A stretch of 64,000 bases of DNA. It comes from Rotaria sp. Silwood1. Lineage: Eukaryota; Rotifera; Eurotatoria; Philodinida; Philodinidae. The translations under genes and the position numbers were made by a program. The stretch spans positions 62,001 through 126,000 of the forward strand of contig CAJNOP010000143.1 in the NCBI GenBank assembly GCA_905250075.1, in the 5' to 3' direction. Shown piece after piece: positions 1 to 12,078 of the stretch. Position 1 is the stretch's first letter. Every line of letters starts with the position of its first letter. Under the pieces are notes generated by a model. The model ran no database searches. It saw nothing but the letters and a program-made list of their open reading frames with translations, and had not been told where the DNA came from.

Positions 1-3000
1 CTTTTTTATTAAATAAAATTTTTACTCGATGTACATCACCATAAACACCTATGAAAAATTGAAGAAAAAAAAAAGAAATTTTTCTTTTTTTGGAAACAAT
101 TTATTTTCTCTCGTTGAGATAAGTCAGTCAAGAATGAGAAAAGAAAGAGAAGATACACATACCGAATAGTGTGAATAAGGACTCTGGAGTCGTCATCTAA
201 TCGTCCAAAAGAGGAAAAAAAAAGAGAAGAAATGAATAGATATATTCGAAAGATGTGAAGTTTTTTTTTCTTTTCGATCTTATTCAATAAAGAAAAAGAT
301 TTTTTTTGGCAAATATTATTTAATATTTTCTTTTTACTTACATCTTCATTTAGATTTGATACGAGAATAACGGGACCATTTTGAACAGATATCATATGCG
401 GATTTTGTTGTTGTTGAGATTGTAGATGTGTTGGTGGTAAACCATGAATAGGTGGTGGAGGAGGAGGATGAGCTGATGCATATGGATGACCATATGGAGA
501 AGCTGCAGCACCTACCATTGGATTATAAGCAGTAGGTGTTGGTTGAAGTGGACTCATTAAATGATTAGCATTAGCTAGATAAAATTACAAATAATAAAAA
601 AGAACCTTTCAATGTAATTCCAATGAGATTATAATGTAAAACAGGATTTTGTTGATTTTATTAAGCATAGGAACAGTTTTTTATTCTATATATTTCTTTT
701 TTATCCTTCAGAGATACAATAAGGATGCAATCCATATCTTATAACGAGATTTTTATGAATGTATGGTCTGTGCGCAAAGACTAATATGACTCCAGAGAGG
801 CAAATAGAGACTTTGACTGTGAAGTCTTCTAAAATTTTTGATATGCATAAGTGTGAGCTCGTATTGTTTTGTCAAATTGCTGAGAAAGTCTGAGCTTGTT
901 TAAATTTTAAAATCATTATAGTTAATAATTGAAGTTTTTCTTTTTTATGAAGTTAGAAGTGCGGCTGTCATTGACAGCACTATCCATACCAACGACAACA
1001 CACCATTCTTCCACATTTACACTTACTCACAATCGATTTCTCAGATTCCTTGAATACTTATATAGTGTAGAAGTCCAAAAGACCGTTGTGTACCATCGAA
1101 ATTATTTTTAATCCCAGAACGAGATGTTTAAAGGTTAGTAGAAAAAAAAGATTCCTGATGTACTACTGAGCTGTCAATAGAGGACGCCGCCAGCACTCCA
1201 TACGATAGCGATCACGACGAATGTGGCGTCGTCTGTAGACATTTCAATGGTACGCAATAAAAATTTGATTACACATGCACCTTTAGGTAGAGGAAGCGTT
1301 TTTCTATCGACTTACACTTATTCCATTTGTATATTAAAAATTAATGATAGCCTTTCTATACTCTTTATTTTCGAACATTATTATATAAGAGATGTGTCTT
1401 ACCTGGTATATCATAACCAGGAGTGATTCCAGCCGTTGATGGAGGTCGACCACGTGATGCTACAGCTGCTGTAAAATAATCTGAAAAATGAAAATATTAT
1501 TGTGAGAAAAAAAAAAAAAATAACATTTTTTCTTTTACCATAACGATAATCTTCATTAGATGTTGTTCGTTGTAATGGAAGAAGGCCAGCACTTGAATGC
1601 ATTCGATCTATAAATTAGAATTGATTATATTATAATTAAAATAAAACAATTTAACCTAATTCTGTTTGTTGACTCATAGTTCCTTCGCCTGATGGTAATG
1701 TTGGATTAGTATAATCTCGACTTTTATCATTATTATATTTAACAGTAAGTGAAAGAAGTTTTGAATATTCAATTTGAAGCTAAATATCATATTAGAAAAT
1801 AGTTTTCAAAGAAATTCCTATGGAGTACTTACAGTACAACAACCATTGTATATGTTTTGACCATGTAATTGCTAAAACGAGAGAAAATGAATTATAAACA
1901 AACATATGATTCGACTAAACAACTTTTCATTAAAAGGTGACGGAAAAAAGTACCATTAAGGTTAAAATTTTTGAATATTTAGTTTTAGATAGAATACGAG
2001 AAGAAATATTCTCTTAATTAAATATTCATCGTATAATTTAACATTATGCTTTACGTATAAAAGAAATCATGGAAATTCAACTCTGATTGGTTAGTAATAT
2101 CATTTGTTCCCACCGAGAATTTTAAATTTTTTGTTTCCTTCTCTTCTATCTACTCGGCATATTTTAAGAATTAATACATAACGATAAAAGTTGATAACAT
2201 CAAAATTTATACATTCATTCACTATTTTTCAAAAAAATCAAGAATCACTCCTATTTATCAATCATGACCAAGCTAAAAATTTCTTATACTTATATCAAAA
2301 AGTGCTTTTATTTCAAAATATAATACATCGTTAATTTTTCCTAAGATTTACAAGAAAAAACAAAAAGCTTCAATCAAAAGAACGATAGCATTTTCGAAGA
2401 TACATTCAGTATTCTATTCGATTGGAGGGAGATAAAAAGTAGTGCCTGATCTAGAACTTCTTGGATTGATCTTTATTCATTGAATACAAAAAAATCATCT
2501 CGTATCTTTGAATGTCGCTTAGAATATTTCATTCAAAACATCAAAGTACAACTCGACAGACTCTAATCTAGTATCTGTAAAAAAAAACCAATTTCAATAT
2601 CTTGTAGAAAGAAACATTTGCGATTTTCTTCTTGACATTGTGAATAACATCTCTATCGTGTATCACATTTTAATCCGATAGAATTTACACTAACAACTGT
2701 TTTAACTTACTAATTTAGCTTGTGCAGCTCCAGTTGGATCTTTTAATTGAATAAGTGCTTGAAATTTATCTAACAGAAAAAAAATAAAACTTTATTTATA
2801 TAAAAAAAACAAACTTTTCATATACCATTTTTTGTAAATGTAATTATTTTCAGTACTGTACCAAATTTACTGAAAATCTTCAAAAAAAAAAAAAGATTTA
2901 TTGAATTTCAATTTTATTCTTTCCCTACTTGATGTAATACATCAATTGTAACAGGATATAACATATTAATAATGCTAACACGTAATACACAATTCGGTCC

Positions 3001-3620
3001 ACCTTTTTGTGCTGTTTCATAAAGATCTGTTGCTTGTGCTAATGCAACATGTGCTTGTTGATTTGTACGATTAGTTGGATCTGTACGAAGTTCTCCATGA
3101 TTAGAAAATTGTGCAAATACTTGTCGATCATTAATCATAGCTGGCATTGATGTTAAATATTCAACCATTTGTTTAGCTGATTCAGTTGAATCAAATTCAA
3201 GAAAAGCCTTAAGAAAATTAACATAAATCAATAAAAAAAAAATGAAATTATTAAGATGTATTTACTTGTGATTTTTTTCGTAAATTAAGAAAATTTGTTA
3301 CACGACCAAATGGAAGACCAAGTTGTACAACTTCAAGTTCACTTGCTTCAATATTTCGTAAATGAACAACACGAGAAGGTAATGTTGGTTCCGAACGACT
3401 CTAATCAATTATTATTAATAAATTTATATTTTATTTATTTTCTTATACTTTTTTATTAATATCAGTTATTTGTGAATTTGAATTACCAATACCATCACCA
3501 TTTGTATCGAATTCATCTCCTGAAAATGTACGCTACATAAAAAAAAAAAAAAAAAAAGAAATAGAATTATTTTATTTTTCTTTTTATTTTATTAACATTT
3601 GATAATTTTTGTACCTTCAT
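1..3620 (-). CDS. PTBP1: Polypyrimidine tract-binding protein (PTBP), 3' end outside window
   Basis: RNA-binding splicing regulator that recognises CU-rich tracts through four RRMs. RRM1, RRM2 and the start of RRM3 are in the window. I read exons 3615-3620, 3449-3532, 3266-3400, 2929-3207, 2826-2877, 2711-2769, 1833-1871, 1656-1779, 1539-1607, 1403-1480, 342-574, 163-196 and 48 to the window edge, all with GT/AG boundaries and consistent phase. The start gives [10 protein letters not shown], matching the KRGSDELF segment near the vertebrate N-terminus. RRM1 (about residues 38-115) has [23 protein letters not shown] and [13 protein letters not shown]2 (about 150-230) has [20 protein letters not shown] and [16 protein letters not shown]3 starts at [12 protein letters not shown] and continues through a 34-nt exon ([11 protein letters not shown]) into [16 protein letters not shown]. 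Two introns (575-1402 and 1872-2710) are about ten times longer than the rest; I see no genes in them. PTBP1 versus a paralogue cannot be separated, so the symbol names the family. Confidence 0.94.
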
Positions 3621-4225
3621 ATTAATCTGAAAGATGACAAAATTTTATTGAGTTTATGAAATTTAATCTATTTAATCATACATTACTCGAGCACAGACGC
3701 AAACACAAGTCTGTTAGCTCGTAGGATGATGTCGGATGGAACGTTTTGAAGTGTTTCTACACTATAATTGGTATAATTCACTTCGTTCAAAACAAAACAA
3801 AACGATCGGACAATGATAAAAAAAAAAAGAAAAAAGAAGAAGAAAAGAAAACACTTTCTTAAGCTTTCTTCTTTGTTTACCAATAAAAATCACTGATAGC
3901 AAGGGTAATCAACCAATGAGAAGATAATCATACGAATTTAATTAAATAAAAAAAACTAATTATTTGAATTAGAAAATTTAGAATTATTCAATTGATTTTG
4001 TTCGAATTTGATAATTAGTTTTATTTTTTTATGATTGAAAAAAATTTTGAGATTTGTTGAATGTTGTAACCAATAGATGTATCGATGAATCATCACTTTC
4101 GGAAGAACAAGAGTAAGAAGAAGCTCTCGAACCTTTTCTTTAAAAAACTGTTGTTTCTGTTCTATCGTGTCAAAAACAAGAAAATTCCAACTAAACATCA
4201 TTCATATCTTATTTGAGATATTTGG
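3621..4225. promoter_or_regulatory. Divergent intergenic/promoter region between PTBP and p47
   Basis: About 600 bp separate the start codons of two genes transcribed away from each other, so both promoters and both 5' UTRs must lie here unless an untranslated exon sits elsewhere. The stretch is AT-rich with poly-A/T runs. I see no clear TATA box and no conserved coding sequence. Confidence 0.5.
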
Positions 4226-7060
4226 ATGTCATCCACACATAAAGACGAACTTATCAACAATTTTATTGATATTGCACAATGTTCAAGAGAAATAGCAGCA
4301 CAATATTTAGAAGCTGCAGAATGGAATGAACAAGCAGCTCTAGATTTTTTTCTTGATAGTGGTGATACTCAACGTCGTGATTCTTTTCCTTCAACAGAAT
4401 TCACATCATCTATACCAAAAACTAATCAAAATATACCTGGTTTGTAGTAAATTTTTATTTACCATGGTAACATCAAAGATGAATGCTTGTTTTCTTTTTT
4501 TGTTTCTTCTTATTCATAGACAAGACTGTATCTAGTGGAACAGATGATAATGATTTAGATGATGATTTATTACAATCTGCTCTTGAAGACAGTCTTCGTA
4601 TTAAACCACCTGAAAAATCTCCAGTAATAGTTCCAAAAAGAATTAATAGTCATAAATCAATAATATCATCTAATATAAATACTTTTAATAATGATGACAA
4701 TTTTTCAGATGATGAAGGTTATTTGATTAATATTGATAATTAGTTAATAATAATAAAAAAAAGATTTTCTTGTTTTTTAAGGTCAAGCTTTTTATGCTGG
4801 TGGTTCAGAACATAGTGGTCAACAAATTATTGGACCACCAAAAAGCAAAGATAATAATAAAAAAGTAACTAATGTATTTGAAGCAGCTCGAAAACAAGGA
4901 GCTACAGAAGTTCATGACGATGACTATACTTCATCATCTCATAAAAAAACAGAAAAACCATTTGCAGGTGTTGGATATTCTTTAGGTAGTATTAGAGAAA
5001 AGAAAACGAAATAATCAATTTCATATTAATCTTCATTACGCATAGGAGATGATCATACACCATCGCGTACTCAAGAACAATCATCATCAGCAGCTACATC
5101 TAATCAAGTAGAAGATATGCCAATTCGATTTTATTCAAATGGATTTACTGTTGGTGATGGTGAACTACGCAAAATAGAAGATAATCAAGAATTTATGGAT
5201 TATATTAAACGTGGTGAAGTACCACCTGAACTTAGAAATTTAAATAAAGGTGGACGACAAGTTCAAGTAAGCAGTCGCGAGGGCTCTGATGGATAAAATC
5301 AACATCCTTTATTGGAAAAGTCAACTGTATTGTTTTGTAGAGCAACTCCTAGCCTATTTAGTCAATACAATTTTATTTTAATATCCTCGAAAGTCATATA
5401 TTAGTGAAAGGGATATGATAGTATTTGTGAGTGATATATTAGAACTCATGATCAAAGGTCTCTAAGTGATAAGTCGTCTTCGAGCTGTTCGATCTTTGTT
5501 ACTGAGATTTTTGAATCTTTAGTGAACTTTTTCTATAGGGCCTAAGTTTTCAAGCGAAACTATACTTTTCTATTTTGATTTGAAACTTTGTCTACATAAA
5601 GGCACCGATTAAACTAGCTTGTAGAAAAAAAAATTCAAAATTATTTTTGACCAAGTATCTTACAAAGTGCCTATAGTTTAAACAATTCATATTTCGGAGA
5701 GATATTTTCAAAAAGTTCTGAAATTTGTTCTACAAACTAGTCTAGTCAATGCCTTTATATGACCTAAGTTGCAGGTGAAAATTCAAAAGTATAATTTCAC
5801 TTGTATGTGATGGTCCTATAGGAAAAAAGTACTAAAAGTTCAATATCTCAGTAATTCGAATCACTCTAGAGTATTTTCTTCCTTACTAGGCTCATATATG
5901 AAATTTTGTGTAAAGCTAGTTCAACAGAATTTTGCCTTGTCTTTAATCTTATCCAAAACTCTACTATGTTTATCAGCTTCTATAATAATTAAAATTCTTC
6001 GATAGTGCTTCTCAGAGCAAAGATGACCAACCACATAACTTTCTCAGAAACCATATGTCATCAAACTATAATTGTACCAATTCGTTTTCTTTTGAATTGA
6101 TGCATGTCATGATCAAATCCATTAATTGATATCTACAGAAGACCAATTTTTCGATTACTAAAATTAGAAAAGTATATAAGCGTTGCGATAATTACTTTTG
6201 AATGGGTGAAGTTTCCTACTTATTACAAATAGATAGAAACTTTTCAACCTAAAAAATATTTATCGTATAACTCATATATTTTTCTCTCCGTGGGAATTGA
6301 AAAATTGACCGTGTTTAGGTATTAATTAGCAGGTTTGACCATGACATACATCAATTAGTACACTTAGAAAGTTTGGTGGCACATAATTTCTGAAAAAGTT
6401 GTACGGTTGGTCGCGTTTGCTGTCAATAGCAGTATTGATGAATTTAGAACATCAAAAAAGCTAAAAATTACAAAAGAATCTTAAAACTTGATGATATTAT
6501 ATACCATTCTATGTATCATTAGTTGCTCTATAAAACGGTAAGGTTAGCTTTTCATATGAAAGATGTTTATCTTATCTGACAGTGCGTTTAAAAAAATTTT
6601 GTTTTAGGTACGTCTTAAAGATCATCGTGATGAAGAATATAAACATGTCGCACCTAAATTTAAACCTTTTGGTGGTTCTGGTAATACTGTAGGTATTTCT
6701 AATGCTGAACAAACTCCATTTAAATCATCTATGGTTTCATCTGGTAATACAACGTTAGACTCTTCAGATGAAAAAAGTCTTGAGATACTTGCTGAAAAAC
6801 GCTTAAAAAGTTCATCGTCATCAACAACAATTCGTCTTCGATTACCGGATATGTCAAAGCCAATATGTATTAAAATTGATCTCAATCGAACATTAGATGA
6901 TATACGAAAATTCCTTACTGAAAATGTTCAATCACTTCGATCTAATGCATTCGAATTTATGGAACCACCATCAACAAAAATAAAACGTGAAGATGAAAAA
7001 AGAAAAATAAGTGATACAAAATTATCAAACTCCGCACTTGTCGTCCGACGAATTACTTAA
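4226..7060 (+). CDS. NSFL1C: p47 / NSFL1 cofactor (UBA-SEP-UBX adaptor of p97/VCP)
   Basis: Adaptor that brings the AAA ATPase p97/VCP to membrane fusion and ubiquitinated substrates. Model: 4226-4439, 4520-4717, 4782-4985, 5046-5266, 6608-7060, giving 429 aa (human protein about 370). Residues 5-45 form a UBA domain (IAAQYLEAAEWNEQAALDFF). An acidic linker precedes QAFYAGGSEHSGQQIIGPP, the p47 family signature that ends in a short p97-binding segment. The SEP domain (about 227-305) has FYSNGFTVGDGELR, YIKRGEVPPELR and KDHRDEEY. The UBX domain (about 352-429) has TTIRLRLPD and NSALVVRRIT, with an unusually charged insert before the last strand. The ATG at 4226 opens the UBA exon. The SEP domain is split by a 1.34-kb intron holding a foldback repeat; other introns are 60-80 nt. 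A broken duplicate of the last exon lies at 41.4-42.4 kb. Confidence 0.93.
5490..5872. repeat. Foldback (imperfect inverted repeat) in p47 intron 4
   Basis: Arms at about 5490-5640 and 5735-5872 are imperfect reverse complements, sharing blocks such as ATCTCAGTAA, CCTATAG, AAAAGTATA and TGCCTTTAT, with a spacer near 95 bp. The shape fits an old non-autonomous foldback/MITE copy. I could not define terminal repeats or a target duplication. It accounts for part of this intron's unusual length. Confidence 0.6.
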
Positions 7061-7389
7061 TGTTCGATATATATATTTTTCAATATGTATAAACAACATA
7101 AACAAATATTATTTTTTCATTTTTTTTAATTAAGAGACTTTATTTTTTATCCTTGCATTTTTGTATTAATACAGCACATAAAAAATAAAAGAGTAGGGTA
7201 AAAACAGTACATATTTCAAATGCAATTTAATGGATTCATCATGATGAGTAATTTTGATGTCTTATTATTTAATTTCTATAATTCTTTTTTATCATAGTTT
7301 ATTCATTATTCATAACGATTGATAGTTCCTATCTCGAAGGAGTACGTATGATCTTACTAGCTGGAATTTATGCAAAATGCATGATTGCT
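7061..7389 (+). other. p47 3' UTR and downstream flank, duplicated at 42 kb
   Basis: AT-rich sequence after the p47 stop, with a candidate poly(A) signal in AAAAAATAAAAGAG near 7180. It is nearly identical to 41940-42367, so it travelled with the last p47 exon in a segmental duplication. The similarity stops near 7390, exactly where SPT5-like sequence begins on the other strand. Confidence 0.7.
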
Positions 7390-8711
7390 TTTTTTTTGAG
7401 TTTTTCATAAGAAATCCTTTCTCATTACATTTTCCACCTTCAAATGTTCGATATTCAACATCTGTTGAAGAAATTCTTTTATCTACGATTCTTACTTCAC
7501 CGCTGTTATATCGAATAATTTGGTAGGTGCTCTTTTAATAATAAAACGATTCTTTTTCTTAAACGTTTGTGGAACAACATCATTTTGTTCATTTGATGTT
7601 CCACATGATCCTCCAAGTCTTTTTGGATAATCAATTCTTGGAATTACTTTAATTGTAACCATATTTTGAATCACATTACAATGTTCAACTTTAGCTAAAT
7701 TATCTCGATAAATTCCACGCTTAACACGTATCCATAATCCATTTTTTTATTCCATATGTTGTGTTAATAACACGAAGTATATCAGTCATTTTTTTTATTG
7801 AAACCATTTGAAGATTTGAAATATTTAATGAACGAATATCTTCACATGCTGCTTTGACATGATTAGATTTAAATGCTTCAATATAAATATAACTACAATC
7901 ACCTTCTTTTACAACGACAGATTTTATTTGCAATGCCTTTATAAAACAAATTAATTTATCGTTATCAGAAAATTTCTTTTTCTTTACTTTTTCATTATTT
8001 TTCAAAGGAAGATATTTTCTCATCAGTAATAAAGCTGTTTGGTTTTCTTCTCCAATTCGACATTTAACAGGCCAAAGATTCGATGATTTGACATCAGGTA
8101 ATAAACATTGTTGAGTTATTTCATCTGGAATTTGATCATCCTCATCTACACGTCCTCCTCAACTTTTCGGACCATAACGTTCCCCTTTCAATATTTTTCC
8201 ATTTCAGATGGATCCATATCACTTTAAATATGGATAAAATAGAATATCTTTAAAATAAAAAACTAAACAAACTCTTCAGCTATAGGAAATTTTCACTTTT
8301 CAGCTCGATAGATATCTGCTGCTGTTGTATCGTGAATATCTGATTGTTCGACAAAACCTTCTTCAGGTGCATCTTCTTCTTCATCAATATCTATAAAATA
8401 AAAATAAATAGATTTGCTTATTTTCTACATGATGAACAAACCAGCTTCATGGATAATAAACGTTTTTCCGAAAAATTTCTTTTTTTTTCGTTTATTCCTA
8501 TCTTCTTCGTCGTCCTCATCCTAAAGTACAAAATTTATTTATTTATTTATTTAGTAAACGAAATGATCCAGATTTAACCTCTTCATCATCTATTGATTTA
8601 CGCTTTTTTGCTTGTACTTTGCTTTTATTGTCACTATGCCAAGATAGAGAAATAAATCGCTAAAATGAATCTATTCAATCAATAATAACTAACTTCTTCA
8701 CTATCATTCAT
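7390..8711 (-). pseudogene. SUPT5H: Truncated, broken SPT5 (transcription elongation factor) copy
   Basis: The reverse strand encodes the N-terminal half of SPT5: start MNDSEE at 8711, acidic/lysine-rich exons, EEGFVEQSDIHDTTAADIY, DEITQQCLLPDVK, VKCRIGEENQTALLLMRKY, then the NGN domain (QIKSVVVKEG, QMVSIKKMTDILRV) and KOW1 (RVKRGIYRDNLAKVE, IKVIPRIDYP), ending near FEGGKCNEKGFLMKN. SPT5 normally continues through further KOW domains and a repeat-rich tail, which are absent. Lesions: two in-frame TGA codons between the acidic part and the NGN domain (about 8,160-8,210), a one-base excess in an A7 run near 7,745 that shifts the frame between NGN and KOW1, and a frame change or doubtful intron near 7,490. 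The introns kept in the N-terminal part argue for duplication at DNA level, not retroposition. Some single lesions could be assembly errors; the 3' truncation could not. Confidence 0.85.
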
Positions 8712-9540
8712 TCTGATTAACGACGTTTATGATTAGATGGAGTCTACTCATGAGTAGATGCAACTACTTCAATCATACTGTCTTGAATTCTTCATCAATA
8801 CCTTTTGACCTCCTTCGTTACGAGATTCCAACATCACATATATTTCTCTTAGTTCCATCTATTCCTGAGATAAATCGACAAAATATCATAAGACTATGTT
8901 ATTATCTTTTATAGTAAGACATAACACACTAAAATGACTGTAATCACATATAAATTTGTAACGAAATATTTACTATAGAAATATTTAAAACAGCTGATTG
9001 CACTGTCAAGAAAAGAACGAAAGCATCATACTGTAAACAATCGTACTCTGACATACTTTACATAAGCAGCAGATTCTCAATACAAGGACGCATATGTAAA
9101 ACGTCACATCTCCGACGAATTATAATTTTTCTAATCTTTACAATATTCGTTACATGTCAATGTCAATGTCAAACTCCACTTCCACATCCACTTTGATCTG
9201 ATGGATTCCAGTGAACTTTATTATTTCAATAAAAGATATAATGAATCAATTTGTATCTTATTCAAAATAGAATCAACTATAGCTGCTTTTCATGCAGATA
9301 ATCATAGTCACATATTCACCTTATGCTTTTTTTTACTATATCTATATTAAATCAATTCTTTTTTTTTTTCCATTCTTATTCCCTCTACTGAAAGAAGGGT
9401 CTTACGAAAAATGAGTTGTTACGTTCGTTCGTGAATTCGTTTGTTCGCACAGAAAGAAAAAAATGTTCACTCGATCTTTCCCAAACTGGAAACCTCTTTG
9501 AGCCTAACAGACTTCGTCGCAGTGATTGGTCTTTTTCAAC
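8712..9540. other. Non-coding stretch
   Basis: AT-rich, short stops in all frames. I see no gene, RNA or defined repeat here beyond poly-T runs near 9330 and 9360. Confidence 0.5.
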
Positions 9541-9544
9541 GAAC

Positions 9545-9670
9545 GTTCTGCTGAACAGCCCAATCAGATGTTTTCTGGGCCCACACTCAACCAATAGGAT
9601 TTCAGGAGGCAATGATTTAGCCAGTCAGATGTTTTTCGAGCCCTGCTCTGAACCAATAGGATTGGGTGGG
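9545..9670 (+). repeat. Two diverged tandem copies of a ~62-bp unit
   Basis: TCAGATGTTTTCTGGGCCC with ACCAATAGGATT downstream (from 9565) recurs about 62 bp later as TCAGATGTTTTTCGAGCCC with ACCAATAGGATT. GC content is above its surroundings. Overlapping open frames on both strands are by-products of this composition. Confidence 0.5.
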
Positions 9671-9729
9671 CTCGGATTATGGGGAATTCCACCTAAAAAA
9701 GTCAGACGTAAGATCTTGGAATTAGAAGT

Positions 9730-10040
9730 GTAATCGTGTATGATCTTGTAATATCAGACGCCAATCGTGCGAGAAATTTTCGTGTCTGCAAAATTTATAT
9801 CAAGTCTTGATGTACGATTCTTCCAAGACCATCCAGGTCTAGAAATCAGACCCTAAGATCCATGACAGATTCTTGTAAGTCCGTATCAGATATTACAGTA
9901 ATATCGTACCTGATCCTATTTGATCATACGAAAAATCGTATGGAAAATCGTCATGTCTGCAATTTTACATCAGATCTTACAGTAAGATCCACATATGAGC
10001 GAATCGTACGATCTTGTATGGTCATACACGACCGTCTAAT
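9730..10040. repeat. Palindrome-rich block
   Basis: Contains short perfect palindromes (ATATTACAGTAATAT near 9889 and ATCTTACAGTAAGAT near 9974), direct repeats around TGTCTGCAA, and an inverted pair of TCGTGTATGA / TCATACACGA at the two ends. This suggests a decayed foldback element. I see no coding potential. Confidence 0.4.
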
Positions 10041-10334
10041 AGGAATGCAAAAGATTTCTTCATAGACCCATATTATTCACATCACTGATACTGTCGAATA
10101 CTGATAAGTGAATTATATTCAAATTAACTTCTCACTCTAAAGAAAATTTTCATCTGTAAACACACTTACCGGTATTTCCAGCTAAATATAACCATCTAAC
10201 AACTAGACCTCAACAACCTGGTACTACTTGAAATCGACAGAGAGCACGAAAAAGTTCACAATTTACACCTCTATTCGTGAAGAAAAACAGTCATGAATAT
10301 AATATTCAATTCCAATCCTCATAGATAGGTCAAT

Positions 10335-10766
10335 CTATCAATACCCGCATGGATATAGTACTTCACTAATACCCTTTTTCGGTACACTACTCTACCTATG
10401 CTCTTGTGCGTATATCATTCTACCTCTATCCTTATGGATATATCATTCTACCTATACTCTTGTGAGAACATCACGCTACCTGTTTCCTCATGAATATAGC
10501 ACTCTACCTTTAGCCTTGTGAGTATATGACGTCACGTATATCCTTATAGATATATCATTCTGCCTATGGTGTTGTAAGTGTATCCCTCGACCTGTCTCGT
10601 CATAGATATATCATCCTGCCTATACTCTTGCGAGAATATCATTGTACCTATATCCTCAAAGATATGTATCATTCTGCCTGTACTCTTTTGAACATATCAT
10701 TTTGCCGATATCCTCATAAGTATATCACTCTTCCGATACTGTTGGGACTCTATCACTGTACCTATA
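10335..10766 (+). repeat. Degenerate ~30-bp minisatellite
   Basis: About 14 diverged copies of a unit close to TATATCATTCTACCTATACT followed by CTTGTGAGAA. Every second copy is often the CCTCATGAA-type variant, so the higher-order unit may be near 60 bp. No open frame spans it. Confidence 0.75.
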
Positions 10767-10768
10767 CA

Positions 10769-10824
10769 GGTGTGGGTGTGGGTGTGTGAATGGCTGTTCT
10801 TCTCGTTCACACCCACACCCACAC
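10769..10824. repeat. Telomere-like TGTGGG palindrome (head-to-head)
   Basis: A (TGTGGG)-type arm is followed by a loop of about 15 nt and a (CCCACA)-type arm, extending to a perfect GTGTGAA/TTCACAC stem near the loop. It abuts the 30-bp minisatellite. This is one of several palindromes of the same design in the window. Confidence 0.8.
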
Positions 10825-12078
10825 TTGGAATCTGAACGACATGTAGTGAAATTTTTTGTGCATTGATCCATTCTGATTCGAAGTGGCATTGCAAGTTTAA
10901 AATATTTGGATAAAGTGATTGCAGTTGAATCTTTATTTTAAAATTTCTTATAAATTTTAAAATGGCATGCTTATTTTAAAAACAAACATCTACTACATGC
11001 CTTGATTTCCGATGTTTTATGTGAGTCTTTTTGTAAACAGAATTGTGAATGTGTGACCTCACTATGTCCTGCGATGAATGACAATGATGATCATTGGTGA
11101 TATTCAATTGTCTCATCCATTCTATTTCTGTATTAACAATGAAAATTCAAAGTGGTACCTAGCTGTAGAGTTTACGTCAACTCAAAAGGCTATATTTTCT
11201 CTTTAGGATAAGTGATTCTTATAAACTAATTTGCCTGTTCTCGTATTTTTATGCTGACTTATGATTAAGTTAGAATGTGTCTCAACAGGGAAGGGTAATA
11301 TTTTCTTATAAAAAATGAAACTGACAAATAATAAAATCCAACGAGCATCATTGAGCAAACAAAGACAAGCAGCAAACATTTCTAACCTGGTTTGATGCTG
11401 TTTGCTATTTTTCAATTTTTATTTTATATTTATCTCAGTATATATTTTTCACTGTTACGGAAGAACCCTGATGAAAGTAGAATGGCTTTGAAGGACTAAT
11501 TGTCTGCATAAGCAAGGCTATTTTTTCAGCAGTGTTTCTTTTGATTTTCTATTTTTTGAAAAAGTTCGCAATTTCATCATCTTAATTGAGGAGAAATATG
11601 CGATCACGACTTGGGTGAGATAATAAAAAGAAGTCTGATGCACATTGTACAATTTTATTCATGAAAGTAGTAAAATATTTGATAAATTTATTCGATTCTC
11701 TCAAAAGCCTGCAGGCCACGGCCAGCTGAAAAAAACTGGCCTGTTGGCAGCTCTATTCCCAACCTACGTGTAACTGAAAAGTTGAGCCTACTCTAGACTG
11801 AAATCGTTCCGCCGCCTATGGAAAAAAGGTCAAATTGTCTTATTTTTACAACATAGACGAGGTGCAGGACAACTAATGAGAGAAAGAAAAATTCCCAATT
11901 ATGAATAATAAGACAAAGAACGAACTTTTTTCTTTCCTTTTTCTTTCGCGTGCCCTATTCAATCAGTATAAACAGTTTCCTCGTCCATTCATTTTTCACT
12001 CCGCTCTTCCCCTAGTATCTTATCGACATATATAATCGTACATCCATCTTATCGTTGCCAACTTTTCTCTGGAAAAAA
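10825..12078. other. Non-coding stretch with a small GC-rich palindrome
   Basis: No supported gene. Near 11707-11755, CCTGCAGGCCACGGCCAG is followed by CTGGCC in an AT-rich background. It resembles the GGCCTGCC/GGCAGGCC elements at 13.3 and 15.3 kb. Confidence 0.45.

Noticed and set aside
929-1426. Short plus-strand open frames
   Set aside because: They sit in a PTBP intron, one running into the next PTBP exon, with no family resemblance.
9385-9733. Overlapping 75- and 105-codon open frames on opposite strands
   Set aside because: They lie over the 62-bp tandem repeat, with no start context or homology. Considered compositional.
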